Assembly: GCF_045063725.1 (NCBI RefSeq)
Contig: NZ_CP173695.1
Source: Sellimonas catena
GTDB lineage: Bacteria > Bacillota > Clostridia > Lachnospirales > Lachnospiraceae
Reading direction: 5' to 3' (one strand)
Length of the DNA: 64,000 nt
The position numbers and the translations under genes were made by a program. The notes below the pieces were generated by a model. The model was not told the DNA's origin and searched no databases. It saw only the letters and a program-made list of their open reading frames with translations. The stretch's first letter is position 1, and each line of letters starts with the position of its first letter. Of the stretch, positions 1 to 8,049 are shown in pieces.

Positions 1-1
1 C

Positions 2-445
2 CGGAAATGGTTTGAATTCCAGCTGTTTTTCCAAAAAGGCGGCGAAAAGGTCAAAGAGCTGACGAACAGTATGTTTGGTACGTTCAGCGGCGGTGAAAAG
101 GCGATGGCAATGTATGTGCCTCTGTTTTCGGCTGTAGTAGCAAAATATGAAGGCGGAAGGGAAGACGCTCCAAGGCTGATTTCTCTCGATGAAGCATTTG
201 CAGGTGTGGATAACAGAAATATCAGAGATATGTTCCGGCTGATGACGGAATTCCGGTTTGATTTTTTGATTAATTCACAGGTACTTTGGGGAGACTGCGA
301 CACACTGGACGCTCTTGCGATTTATCAGCTGATCCGTCCGGAAAACGCAAAGTTTGTGACAGTAATGCCGTATCTTTGGAACGGAAAGACAAAGGAATTA
401 ATGGAAGATGAAAATGAGATGGAAAAGCGGGCTGCCAGAGCTTGA
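2..445 (+). CDS. jetC: JetC-type SMC-like ATPase of a type II Wadjet system, C-terminal part
   Basis: Only the last 147 residues are inside the window; the gene enters from the left edge in frame 2. They hold the ABC signature GTFSGGEKA and, about 40 residues on, a Walker B/D-loop segment RLISLDEAFAGVD, as in SMC and SbcC ATPases. The next gene is a DUF2399 protein, and this pairing matches the TIGR02680 and TIGR02679 members of type II Wadjet, the plasmid-restricting SMC-like complex. In the known system JetC is the motor that extrudes DNA loops. The end overlaps jetD by 38 bases, so the two are translationally coupled. jetA and jetB are expected upstream, outside the window. The family call rests on the motifs plus the partner gene. 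Confidence 0.85.
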   Translation, partial: RKWFEFQLFFQKGGEKVKELTNSMFGTFSGGEKAMAMYVPLFSAVVAKYEGGREDAPRLISLDEAFAGVDNRNIRDMFRLMTEFRFDFLINSQVLWGDCDTLDALAIYQLIRPENAKFVTVMPYLWNGKTKELMEDENEMEKRAARA

Positions 446-1793
446 AAAAGAATGCCTAACCTATCTGAAAGGACAGGAAGTATTTGCCAGACTGCTGAAA
501 GGATTCTGGAAGAAATATGAATCATACGGGATGTTTACAGGTACAGTAGAATTACGGAATCTGACAGAAGATGAGAGAGAGGAACTGGAAGGATTTTTTG
601 GAAAAAATTTTCATGGAAAAAAGAGTGTTTCTGTCTCTGCGGCAAAATTCAGAAATGCCTGGGAAAACAGCCGGTTTAGTGAAATTTCACCGGAGAAAGT
701 TCTGGAAATCTATTTCGATAAAAAGCCGGAGGCAAAAAGCGAAGAAAAAAGATTATATGAACAGATGTGGAAAAGGATCCTGAAACAGGCAGGGAAAGAA
801 GCGGAAGGAACACCTGCGGCCGGCTGGATTAAGAATCTTGAGGATGTGTTGGAAAAAGGCGTCAGTTCTGATGTTTCTGCCTGTGTGAAGGAGATATACC
901 GCTATTTGAAAAAACGCTGTGGCGAGTCAAAAAGCAGTGAACATGAGATCCGAAAACAGGTTTCCATGGTTGTCCGGATGATCAATGCGCTCCCATACTG
1001 GAAAGGAAACGTGGAATATCAGGCTGTATTTGCGGCAAAGGTAACAGGAAATCCGCACGCATTTGACCGGGGAGAACAGGACAGTGCGCTTCTTACACTC
1101 ATTTTGAACTGGTTTGCCAGGCAGAATCAGAATGGACAAAACAACAAGGAAGAGTCCTGTCAGCCGAATCATAACATCTTTCCGGCACTTCACACGCAGA
1201 AACTGTATCTTCAGGCAGGAATCTTAAAAGATGATGTATCGAATTACACTACTGTTTTTGGAATTCGTGCGTGGAAAGAGAATGGAAAACTGCATCAGGG
1301 AATATGCGGATATTTAGAAGAAGAGGAGGCCGTGCAGGTTTCACTTGCTTCTATAGCAAAGTGGGGACGGGTGGAATGCAGGGAGCATGAATTATTTCTT
1401 GTGGAGAATCCATCGGTATTTTCTGTCCTTTGCGGGAAATGGAAAGGAAAACGATCCTGTATGTGTATGAACGGACAGCCAAGACTCAGTTCTCTTCTTC
1501 TGCTGGATCTGCTTGCAGGGAGCGGAGTCAGGATTTACTATGCCGGAGACTTTGACCCGGAGGGGCTTTTAATTGCACAAAAACTGAAACAGTATTACCG
1601 GGGAGATTTCATTTTCTGGCATATGACACGTCAGGATTATGAGCAGGCGATGTCGAAAGAAACGATCTCCGAAAGGAGAATGAAAATGCTGGAGAAAATT
1701 ACGGAACCACGGCTGCTTCCGGCAGTGGAACGAATGAGAGAAGAAAAAAAGGCAGGATATCAGGAAAAACTGATTGGTTTGTACACAGATTAA
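408..1793 (+). CDS. jetD: JetD-type nuclease subunit of type II Wadjet (DUF2399, TOPRIM-like)
   Basis: A 461-residue protein whose C-terminal third carries the DUF2399/TOPRIM-like signature YYAGDFDPEGL near residue 380, with acidic residues in the position of a metal-binding active site. In Wadjet, JetD cleaves the DNA that the JetABC motor has reeled in. The length fits the TIGR02679 family. The ATG at 408 is favoured over 414 because AAAGGA lies 11 bases upstream of it. It overlaps the jetC end, so it is the last gene of the operon. After the stop comes an inverted repeat at 1801-1840. No mutation that would inactivate it is visible. Confidence 0.87.
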   Translation: MKMRWKSGLPELEKECLTYLKGQEVFARLLKGFWKKYESYGMFTGTVELRNLTEDEREELEGFFGKNFHGKKSVSVSAAKFRNAWENSRFSEISPEKVLEIYFDKKPEAKSEEKRLYEQMWKRILKQAGKEAEGTPAAGWIKNLEDVLEKGVSSDVSACVKEIYRYLKKRCGESKSSEHEIRKQVSMVVRMINALPYWKGNVEYQAVFAAKVTGNPHAFDRGEQDSALLTLILNWFARQNQNGQNNKEESCQPNHNIFPALHTQKLYLQAGILKDDVSNYTTVFGIRAWKENGKLHQGICGYLEEEEAVQVSLASIAKWGRVECREHELFLVENPSVFSVLCGKWKGKRSCMCMNGQPRLSSLLLLDLLAGSGVRIYYAGDFDPEGLLIAQKLKQYYRGDFIFWHMTRQDYEQAMSKETISERRMKMLEKITEPRLLPAVERMREEKKAGYQEKLIGLYTD

Positions 1794-1800
1794 AGACAAT

Positions 1801-1840
1801 AAGGCGTCGGCGCAGAGTTCAGTCTCTGTTCCGGCGCCTT
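1801..1840. terminator. Inverted repeat between jetD and the selenoprotein gene
   Basis: Ten-base arms AAGGCGTCGG and CCGGCGCCTT pair with one G-T wobble around a 20-base loop. It lies 8 bases after the jetD stop and 50 bases beyond the end of the convergent selenoprotein gene, so it could serve both. It lacks a clear T tract on either strand, which makes terminator function uncertain. Confidence 0.4.
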
Positions 1841-1889
1841 ATCTGATGCTGCCAGTTGCAGAATATTCGTACTGCAGCATACAGGTGTT

Positions 1890-2186
1890 TTATGCGGAGT
1901 AAATGCCCTGTACGGTGATCTGCCGGAAAAACCGGGAGAGTCCAAGGGTTACGGTTTCTTCCACACGCTGCGGGATCCGGCGGATCAGAATTTCCCCGAA
2001 TTCGTGAGGGAAACTTAAGAAATGCTCACGTTTCAGGACGGCTGTTTCTTCCGAATCGACAAACCTTGCCGATATATCCAGACGGGAGCCGCCTCATGTG
2101 TGGCACATCATTGGGGTAATCAGGATATTTTTATGATTGGATTTTTTCATATGCTCAATTAACCGTTCGTCAAGATGAAATTTCAT
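1890..2186 (-). CDS. Small selenoprotein with C-x-x-Sec motif, in-frame UGA codon
   Basis: The gene starts at ATG 2186, eight bases after a perfect AGGAGG (2195-2200). It reads 30 codons to CHT, meets TGA at 2094-2096, then stays open for 67 more codons to TAA at 1890, giving 98 residues with motif C-H-T-Sec-G-G. Twenty bases after the TGA a 7-bp stem with loop AGGTT forms (2055-2073). Bacterial SECIS elements have this kind of GGU apical loop at about this distance. A Cys two residues before the Sec suggests a redox or metal site. The protein resembles the small HesB-like and CC/Se-motif selenoproteins of clostridia, but I cannot fix the exact family. An ordinary caller would stop at the UGA and miss two thirds of it. 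The gene lies downstream of a CobW GTPase and alcohol dehydrogenase on the same strand. Confidence 0.82.
2055..2073 (-). promoter_or_regulatory. Bacterial SECIS-like hairpin
   Basis: Read on the minus strand, ATCGGCA pairs with TGTCGAT (six Watson-Crick pairs and one G-U) around loop AGGTT. It begins 20 bases after the in-frame TGA, placing the loop GG about 29 bases from it. This fits the known spacing and GGU-loop rule for SelB-binding elements. It lies inside the coding sequence, as is normal in bacteria. Confidence 0.75.
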
Positions 2187-2271
2187 GGTGGAATCCTCCT
2201 TTGCTTTTTCTGGCATTATTATCTCAGATTTAAATGGAGAGTTCCGTGATGAAGTCACAGAAAGGGCAGAA

Positions 2272-2309
2272 AGGCCCTCCGGACTTTGCAATGCTGATCC
2301 GGAAGGCCT
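2272..2309 (-). terminator. Hairpin after the CobW gene
   Basis: Twelve-base arms AGGCCTTCCGGA and TCCGGAGGGCCT (minus strand) pair with one wobble around a 14-base loop. It starts 10 bases after the CobW stop and is followed by a pyrimidine-rich stretch rather than a solid T run. It probably reduces read-through from adh-cobW into the selenoprotein gene. Confidence 0.5.
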
Positions 2310-2318
2310 CACATGAAA

Positions 2319-3227
2319 TTAAGAAGATTCTCGCAATTCTTTGATCAGTAGTTTGCGCAGTTCCCGGCGTTTGATTTTCGGACCGATGAAAATGCTCTTT
2401 GGCTGTTCGGCTTCGTCAAATCCGGTGATGGTGTAACGGTCGTCCACCACATCAAAGCGGAAGAGACAGCCGCCGGCATCAACAAATCCTTTGGCTCGGC
2501 AGATCGTCCCGTAAGCACCGTGGATCAGCTGTTCCAGAAACCAGATCAGATGATTGGGACCGGGAAGCGAAATATCTGTAAGGCCAAGGGAGAGCAGATT
2601 TGGAGTCTCCATTGTTTCGGGTGCTATGGGGTTTCCGCTCAGATCCGTATGCAACAAGGTGTTCCACCAGGACAACTCCATATGGCTGTAATGCTCTGCC
2701 TGGATCCGGGCGTCAGGATTGACATCCCGGATTTTGGAAACCAGAGTATCCATCTCTTCCGGTGTATCGAAGTTACGTTTGGAAATGACGATGGTCCCGG
2801 CTGCCTTTAACTGATCTTCAAAGATATCCCGGTAGTCCCGCATATAGTGGTCAAAGCAGTTGGCGTCCACGATGGTAACGGGGCTTAAAAGGGAAATCCG
2901 TTCGTATTCGATCTGCCGGATATTATGAATGACATTGGACAGTACGCCCACACCGGTCGGCTCTACAATGAGATATTCCGGATCGAGGGTGTTGGCGATG
3001 GTCAGGATGGAGGAGGCAAAGTCCGATTTCATGGAACAGCAGATACAACCTTCCGTCAGTTCCCAGATGTTGATATCCTTCTCCTTATCTAAAAGTGTCT
3101 TGTCGATACCCACCTCTCCGTATTCATTTTCCATGACGACAAAATCTCGCTTTGTCTTCTGGGCCATTTCTTTAATAAACGTAGTTTTTCCGGCGCTGAG
3201 AAAGCCGGAAACGACAAGTATCTTCAT
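2319..3227 (-). CDS. CobW/COG0523 G3E-family GTPase, putative metallochaperone
   Basis: This 302-residue protein begins with P-loop GFLSAGKTT (residues 8-16) and has the metal-binding GCICC motif near residue 60 and a GTPase motif ISKRNF in place of NKxD. The C-terminal region fits the CobW C-terminal domain. COG0523 GTPases deliver zinc, cobalt or other metals to client enzymes in the cytoplasm. Only 20 bases separate it from the zinc-dependent alcohol dehydrogenase upstream, so the pair is co-transcribed and zinc delivery to that enzyme is a reasonable inference, not shown. The downstream selenoprotein is on the same strand after a hairpin. Confidence 0.85.
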   Translation of the reverse strand: MKILVVSGFLSAGKTTFIKEMAQKTKRDFVVMENEYGEVGIDKTLLDKEKDINIWELTEGCICCSMKSDFASSILTIANTLDPEYLIVEPTGVGVLSNVIHNIRQIEYERISLLSPVTIVDANCFDHYMRDYRDIFEDQLKAAGTIVISKRNFDTPEEMDTLVSKIRDVNPDARIQAEHYSHMELSWWNTLLHTDLSGNPIAPETMETPNLLSLGLTDISLPGPNHLIWFLEQLIHGAYGTICRAKGFVDAGGCLFRFDVVDDRYTITGFDEAEQPKSIFIGPKIKRRELRKLLIKELRESS

Positions 3228-3247
3228 AATATCCTCCGATTTTCTGG

Positions 3248-4309
3248 TTAGTCTTCAATTTTAACGACTGGTTTGATCAGATCCTTTGGCTTGTCTCTCA
3301 TAAGGAAGAGTGCCTCTTCCAGATGTTCCCATCCGTCAAATACATGGGATACGAGCGGATGTACGTCCAGCTTGCCTGCGGAAACGAGTGCACCGAGCTT
3401 TTCCATGCGGAGACGTCCCCCTGGCATGAGACCGCCGTTGATCTGTTTGTGTCCCATGCCGACACCCCATTCAGCGCGCGGGATATTGACATAGGTGCCG
3501 CTTCCAAGATAGTTGACATTACCGATCTTTCCGCCTGGTTTTAATGCTTTGACAGCAGATTCAAACGTTTCACAGCCGCCTCCTGCGACAATGACCTTGT
3601 CCACGCCTTTTCCGTCTGTCATGGCAAGAACCTGGTCTTCGATGCTTCCGTCTTTGTAACTGATAAAATCAACAGCGCCGTATCCTCTGGCCGCCTCTAC
3701 GCAGACAGGTCTTGTGCCGACTGCAATAATGCGGGATGCACCGCGCATATTGGCGCCGGCAACGGACATCAGTCCTACCGGGCCGATTCCGATAACGAGA
3801 ACGGTGTCACCGAACTGAACGTCGGCAAGTTCTACGCCGTGGAATCCGGTCGGAACCATGTCGGAGAGCATACATGCGTCTACCGGATCGATGTTGGACG
3901 GCAGAAGCGCAAGGTTTCCATCTGCGTCATTGACATGGAAGAATTCAGAGAAGACACCGTCTTTGAAGTTGGAGAATTTCCATCCTGCCAGCATTCCGCC
4001 GGAGTGCATGGAATATCCTGCCTGTGCTTCGAGAGAGTTCCAGTCCGGAGTGATGGCCGGAACCAGAACACGGTCACCTGGTTTGAAATCTTTGACAAGA
4101 GAGCCGACTTCTACAACTTCAGCACAGCATTCGTGGCCAAGAATCATGTTGTGGCGTTCTCCGATGGCACCTTCCCACAGCGTATGAACATCAGATGTGC
4201 AGATTGCGACAGCAAGTGGTTTACAGATCGCATCAAGCGGCCCGCACTCAGGGCGGTCTTTCTCAATCCAGCCGGATTCACCGATTTTCAGCATTGCATA
4301 GCCTTTCAT
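3248..4309 (-). CDS. adh: NADP-dependent zinc secondary alcohol dehydrogenase
   Basis: At 353 residues it lines up end to end with the clostridial secondary alcohol dehydrogenase of the C. beijerinckii type. Catalytic zinc ligands Cys37, His59 and Glu60 are in place, and the Rossmann segment GIGPVGLM is followed by GTRP, the pattern that selects NADP in that family. It interconverts ketones and secondary alcohols in the cytoplasm. Start at ATG 4309 is supported by AGGAGG at 4319-4324, nine bases away. It leads the adh-cobW pair and diverges from the ECF operon across a repeat-rich spacer. Confidence 0.9.
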   Translation of the reverse strand: MKGYAMLKIGESGWIEKDRPECGPLDAICKPLAVAICTSDVHTLWEGAIGERHNMILGHECCAEVVEVGSLVKDFKPGDRVLVPAITPDWNSLEAQAGYSMHSGGMLAGWKFSNFKDGVFSEFFHVNDADGNLALLPSNIDPVDACMLSDMVPTGFHGVELADVQFGDTVLVIGIGPVGLMSVAGANMRGASRIIAVGTRPVCVEAARGYGAVDFISYKDGSIEDQVLAMTDGKGVDKVIVAGGGCETFESAVKALKPGGKIGNVNYLGSGTYVNIPRAEWGVGMGHKQINGGLMPGGRLRMEKLGALVSAGKLDVHPLVSHVFDGWEHLEEALFLMRDKPKDLIKPVVKIED

Positions 4310-4324
4310 TTTACACTACCTCCT

Positions 4325-4628
4325 TTTAGTTGAAAATTGATAAGTTAGATCTATCATATCATGGATGGGACGGGAAAAGTGAAAAAACTTCTTTTCAAAT
4401 TGTAAAAGTTCTATTAATAACGTGAAAAACATGACAAGTTCTGACGAAAAGGGAAATAAAAAGAAAGTGTTCTTCGATATCGCTTTCGAAGACAAGAGAA
4501 AATAAACTTTCATAAACCAAGTGAAAGAAAATTTACTTACATTTAACTAAAGAATGAAAGAAAACTTTACTTCGGATTGTTATGATTTTTAATGTAAAAA
4601 GCGTGAAAGTTTTCAGGAGGAAAAGAGA
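4325..4628. promoter_or_regulatory. Divergent adh/ECF intergenic region with spaced GAAAG repeats
   Basis: This AT-rich 304-base spacer has no gene. It holds two near-identical direct repeats, TGAAAGAAAATTTACTT (4522-4538) and TGAAAGAAAACTTTACTT (4555-4572), with starts 33 bases apart, about three helical turns. Further GTGAAA and GAAAGTTTTC elements occur at 4379, 4421 and 4603. A small inverted repeat CTTCGA...TCGAAG spans 4472-4491, flanked by GAAAGT and ACTTTC. The pattern looks like multiple operators. The RpiR-type regulator encoded at the end of the ECF operon is a candidate ligand, by inference only. AGGAGG at 4615-4620 is the RBS of the next gene. Confidence 0.5.
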
Positions 4629-5480
4629 ATGGTTACGAAACAACAGACAGCGACACAGTCGCAGAAACTTATGATTTTTGTTCTTACGATGTCACTTTAC
4701 GGTCTGGCTACGTTATTTACAGAACTGATTCCGAAATTTCAGGTGGGAATTGTGGAATTTTCCGTAGAATATTTTCTGTTTATTCCGCTGGTTCTTGCGA
4801 TTCTGTTTGATCCGATGTCAGCTGCACTCGGAGCGGCTACCGGAGAACTGGTATTCAGTGAGATCATGCTGGGACAGTTTGGCGGGCTTGGAGAGTTGGA
4901 AAAGTTTATTACAGTCACAATCGGTGTATATATTGCGGGAAGACTTGTGAGAAATCCGAAAAACCGGACGATGGTAGGGATTGCATCGATGACGGGTGTG
5001 ATTTTACAGCAGCTTTTGGGAACGATTGTGGACATTTTGAAGGTTCAGTTTGCGGTAACGGATTTTGAGGCGGTACCGGGACTCCCGGAAAGTGTATTTG
5101 CGACAGAAGGTTTTGCATGCTTAAATGATATCCTGTTTTCCGGAATCCTGTTCTGCCTGCTTCCGACGATATTCCTTGTGCCAAGACTTTATGGGAAAAT
5201 CGAGCCGCTTCTTGGCATGCAGCCGAGGACAGAGGAAACAGCTCTGGGAGCAATCAATGCAAAAGTAGTGATCGGCGCGCTGGTGGCATTTGCGGCGGCG
5301 ATCGGAGCGGAAATGCTGGCAGAGAGCGGCACTTCCCTCATTGACTGGGAAGCAAGCTGGGCAGAGAGCGGTACTGCAGTGGCGGCAGGCATGGTTGTGG
5401 CAGCGGCCCTTGCGGTTGTGATGCTGCTCGTGATGAAGAAAAAGGCGGAAACTACTGATAATACACTGAAAAATGCGTAA
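4629..5480 (+). CDS. ECF transporter substrate-binding S component, substrate unknown
   Basis: A 283-residue, very hydrophobic protein with about six to seven membrane segments, directly followed by the ATPase and T subunits of an ECF transporter. That position and topology identify it as the S component, which sits in the membrane and captures the substrate. It is longer than vitamin S components such as RibU or ThiT (about 190 residues) because of a C-terminal extension with one or two extra hydrophobic helices (residues 210-270). I do not recognise the substrate family. AGGAGG lies eight bases before the ATG. Confidence 0.72.
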   Translation: MVTKQQTATQSQKLMIFVLTMSLYGLATLFTELIPKFQVGIVEFSVEYFLFIPLVLAILFDPMSAALGAATGELVFSEIMLGQFGGLGELEKFITVTIGVYIAGRLVRNPKNRTMVGIASMTGVILQQLLGTIVDILKVQFAVTDFEAVPGLPESVFATEGFACLNDILFSGILFCLLPTIFLVPRLYGKIEPLLGMQPRTEETALGAINAKVVIGALVAFAAAIGAEMLAESGTSLIDWEASWAESGTAVAAGMVVAAALAVVMLLVMKKKAETTDNTLKNA

Positions 5481-5507
5481 GTAAAAAGGGAAGCAGAATA
5501 GACAGAT

Positions 5508-7202
5508 ATGAATAGTATTGAAATCAAACACTTGACATTTGCTTATCCGGGAGCGGAGAAAAATACATTAAATGACGTAAACCTGGAAATTGAAAAAGGA
5601 GATTTTGCAGCGATTGTCGGCAACAATGGCTGCGGGAAATCGACATTATGCAAGACAATGAACGGGCTGATTCCACACTTTATCACCGGAACGTATTCCG
5701 GAAGTGTGGAGGCAGACGGGGTAAAGGTTCAGGATTCAGACATCGGAACTCTGGCAAGAAAAGTGGGATATGTCTATCAGGATTTCGAAAATCAGATCGT
5801 CCGGCCGACTGTGCTGGACGATGCTTCCTATGCCTGCATGAATTATGCCATGCCGGATTATAAAGAGCGGGGAATGAAAGCACTGGCGCAGTGCGGGCTG
5901 GAAGGTAGAGAAAATGAGTATATCTGGCAGCTTTCCGGAGGGCAGACCCATCTGCTTGCGCTGGCGGGCGTAGTATCTCTGGAACCGGAAGTACTGATTC
6001 TGGACGAACCGATTGCACAGCTGGATCCTCATCATGCGGATCTGATTTATCAGATCTTAAAAAATCTGAATGAGAAGTATGGAAAAACAATTATTGTGAT
6101 TGAACATCATACCGAGTATATTGCGGAGTACTGTAAACATGTGATTCTGATGAAAGATGGGCATATGGAATGGAAGAAGCCGACAAAAGAAGCGTTATGC
6201 CGGGTAGAAGAACTCCAGTCCTGCAACATTTTTCCGCCTCAGGTGACACTGGCAGCCTACGAGATGGTCAAAAAACAGGTCATTCCAAAGCCGGACATGC
6301 TGCCGTCCAGCATGGAAGATGGAATCCGGCTTCTGGGAGGTCTTGTATGTCAAAGAAGTGGTGATCGTGAAGGTGCCGTTATATCCGAAACTGAGGCGAT
6401 GGTGCAGTTTCGGGACGTTTCTGTCTCCTACCGGGCAGTGAAAGGCAAGGCAGCTCAGGTGTTTGGCGGACTGAATCTGGAAATTCACAGAGGGGAGAAG
6501 ATCGCACTGATTGGTTCCAACGGTGCCGGAAAGTCTACAATGATGAAAATGATGACCGGTCTTATAAAGCCGGCAAAAGGTGAGGTCCTCTTAAAGGGGA
6601 AATCCATCAAGGATACGAAGCCGGAACAGCTTTCCAGGTATGTATCTTTGGTGTACCAGAATCCGGAAGATATGTTTATCAAAGACTCCATTGAGTCAGA
6701 TGTGGCGTTCGCCATGAAAGTGCGGAATGAATCGGACTGGGAAGAGAGGACGAAAGCACTTCTCGAGCGGTTCCGGCTCACGGAATTCAAGGACCGGGAC
6801 GGACGGCTTTTATCCGGCGGACAGATGAGAAGGGCATCACTTGCCATCGGAATTGCCCTCAATCCTGAGATTCTGCTTCTGGATGAGCCGACGGCCAATC
6901 TGGATATTGCGACGAGAAAAGAGATTATGCGCACACTGAATGATATAAAAGAAATCACAGAGACAGTGATGATAGCGACGCACGATATGCAGCTTGTATG
7001 TGAGTGGGCAGAACGGATCATTGTACTGTGTCAGGGAGAAGTCATTGCGGACGGAACGAGAGATGAGATTTTCGGGGATATGGAAGTCGTAAAAAAATCC
7101 GGAATCCGGCCGCCGGAGATTTTTACCCTTGGACAGGAGATTCAGTCGGACGCATTCTGTTACACAGTGGATGAATTTGTACAGGGATTTGGAGGAAACT
7201 AA
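5508..7202 (+). CDS. ECF transporter ATPase, two nucleotide-binding domains fused
   Basis: The 564-residue protein contains two complete ABC ATPase domains. The first has Walker A GNNGCGKST (38-46), signature LSGGQ and Walker B VLILDEP; the second has Walker A GSNGAGKST near residue 340, signature LSGGQMRRA and Walker B ILLLDEPTANLD. It equals EcfA1 and EcfA2 in one chain, as in YkoD-type proteins, and energises uptake through the S and T subunits. The first Walker B ends EPIAQLD, close to consensus. The RBS before ATG 5508 is weak, so translation may depend on coupling to the S gene 27 bases upstream. Confidence 0.9.
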   Translation: MNSIEIKHLTFAYPGAEKNTLNDVNLEIEKGDFAAIVGNNGCGKSTLCKTMNGLIPHFITGTYSGSVEADGVKVQDSDIGTLARKVGYVYQDFENQIVRPTVLDDASYACMNYAMPDYKERGMKALAQCGLEGRENEYIWQLSGGQTHLLALAGVVSLEPEVLILDEPIAQLDPHHADLIYQILKNLNEKYGKTIIVIEHHTEYIAEYCKHVILMKDGHMEWKKPTKEALCRVEELQSCNIFPPQVTLAAYEMVKKQVIPKPDMLPSSMEDGIRLLGGLVCQRSGDREGAVISETEAMVQFRDVSVSYRAVKGKAAQVFGGLNLEIHRGEKIALIGSNGAGKSTMMKMMTGLIKPAKGEVLLKGKSIKDTKPEQLSRYVSLVYQNPEDMFIKDSIESDVAFAMKVRNESDWEERTKALLERFRLTEFKDRDGRLLSGGQMRRASLAIGIALNPEILLLDEPTANLDIATRKEIMRTLNDIKEITETVMIATHDMQLVCEWAERIIVLCQGEVIADGTRDEIFGDMEVVKKSGIRPPEIFTLGQEIQSDAFCYTVDEFVQGFGGN

Positions 7203-7203
7203 G

Positions 7204-8040
7204 ATGAGTGGAATGATGAAAAAGATGTCCGAGAACATTCTGGATAAGTTTTCCATGGATTTTCTGCGGAATCAGGTTCTGAAAAATGCGTATGGAAATG
7301 ATGATACATTGATTGCAAAGACGGATCCGAGAGTGCTGCTCGTCTGGTATCTGTTTTTTGCTGTTGTACCATGGTTTATGAATGATCTGGTATTTCTGCT
7401 TGGATGCTTTCTTCTGGTGGCAGTGACCACGATCATGGCACGCGTGGCAGGGCTGGTGCTGGTTTTATTCGGTCTCGGAGTGTTTTCGCAGACAGGATAT
7501 CTGTTTGTTGTCTCGCTTCTTTTTGGAGGCAATACGGAGACAATTGTGCCGCTGCTTGTACTGACATTAAAGGTGGCAACAGTCTCACTGGCCTCGATTA
7601 CCGTATTTTCCGGTCTGGATCCGGACCGTCTGTCGAATGGGCTGATGTGGTATGGATGCCCGGAAAAGCTGTCCTTTTCCATTTCCTATGCATACCGGAT
7701 GCTGCCGATGCTGATGGAGGAGTTTCAGAATGTGCTACTTTCTTACCGGTTGAGGGGAAACGCACCGGACAGCAAAGGCGTGATGGGAAAGATCCGTTAT
7801 CTGATTTACCAGGTGAAGGTCATTATCCATTCCTTTTATCCGCTTATGCTTAATACGGCAAAACGGTCCAGAACTACAGTGGAAGCCCTGGAGATCAAAG
7901 GGTACCGCTATGCGGCGGTGAACAAAGAAGTAAAGAAGATGAAACTATCTTCCTTAAAGGTGACGTACAATGACATGCTGTTCGCAGCGGTTTCGTTTTT
8001 GTGGATCGCGGTCATTGTACTGGTTATGGTAATGATATAG
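7204..8040 (+). CDS. ecfT: ECF transporter transmembrane T subunit
   Basis: A 278-residue membrane protein with several helices and the cytosolic coupling helices of EcfT, visible as SYRLRGNAPDSKG and ALEIKGYRYA near residues 180-240. EcfT links the ATPase movements to the S component. The start at 7204 is chosen because GGAGG (7191-7195) lies eight bases upstream; the longer frame upstream overlaps the ATPase gene. It starts one base after the ATPase stop, so the subunits are made together. Confidence 0.87.
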   Translation: MSGMMKKMSENILDKFSMDFLRNQVLKNAYGNDDTLIAKTDPRVLLVWYLFFAVVPWFMNDLVFLLGCFLLVAVTTIMARVAGLVLVLFGLGVFSQTGYLFVVSLLFGGNTETIVPLLVLTLKVATVSLASITVFSGLDPDRLSNGLMWYGCPEKLSFSISYAYRMLPMLMEEFQNVLLSYRLRGNAPDSKGVMGKIRYLIYQVKVIIHSFYPLMLNTAKRSRTTVEALEIKGYRYAAVNKEVKKMKLSSLKVTYNDMLFAAVSFLWIAVIVLVMVMI

Positions 8041-8049
8041 GAGGCGCAC

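Noticed and set aside
2094..2312. 72-residue ORF ending at the UGA as a complete protein.
   Set aside because: Its start lacks an RBS and its first 42 codons cover a hairpin; the internal ATG at 2186 has a perfect RBS and the frame continues past the UGA with a SECIS-like hairpin.
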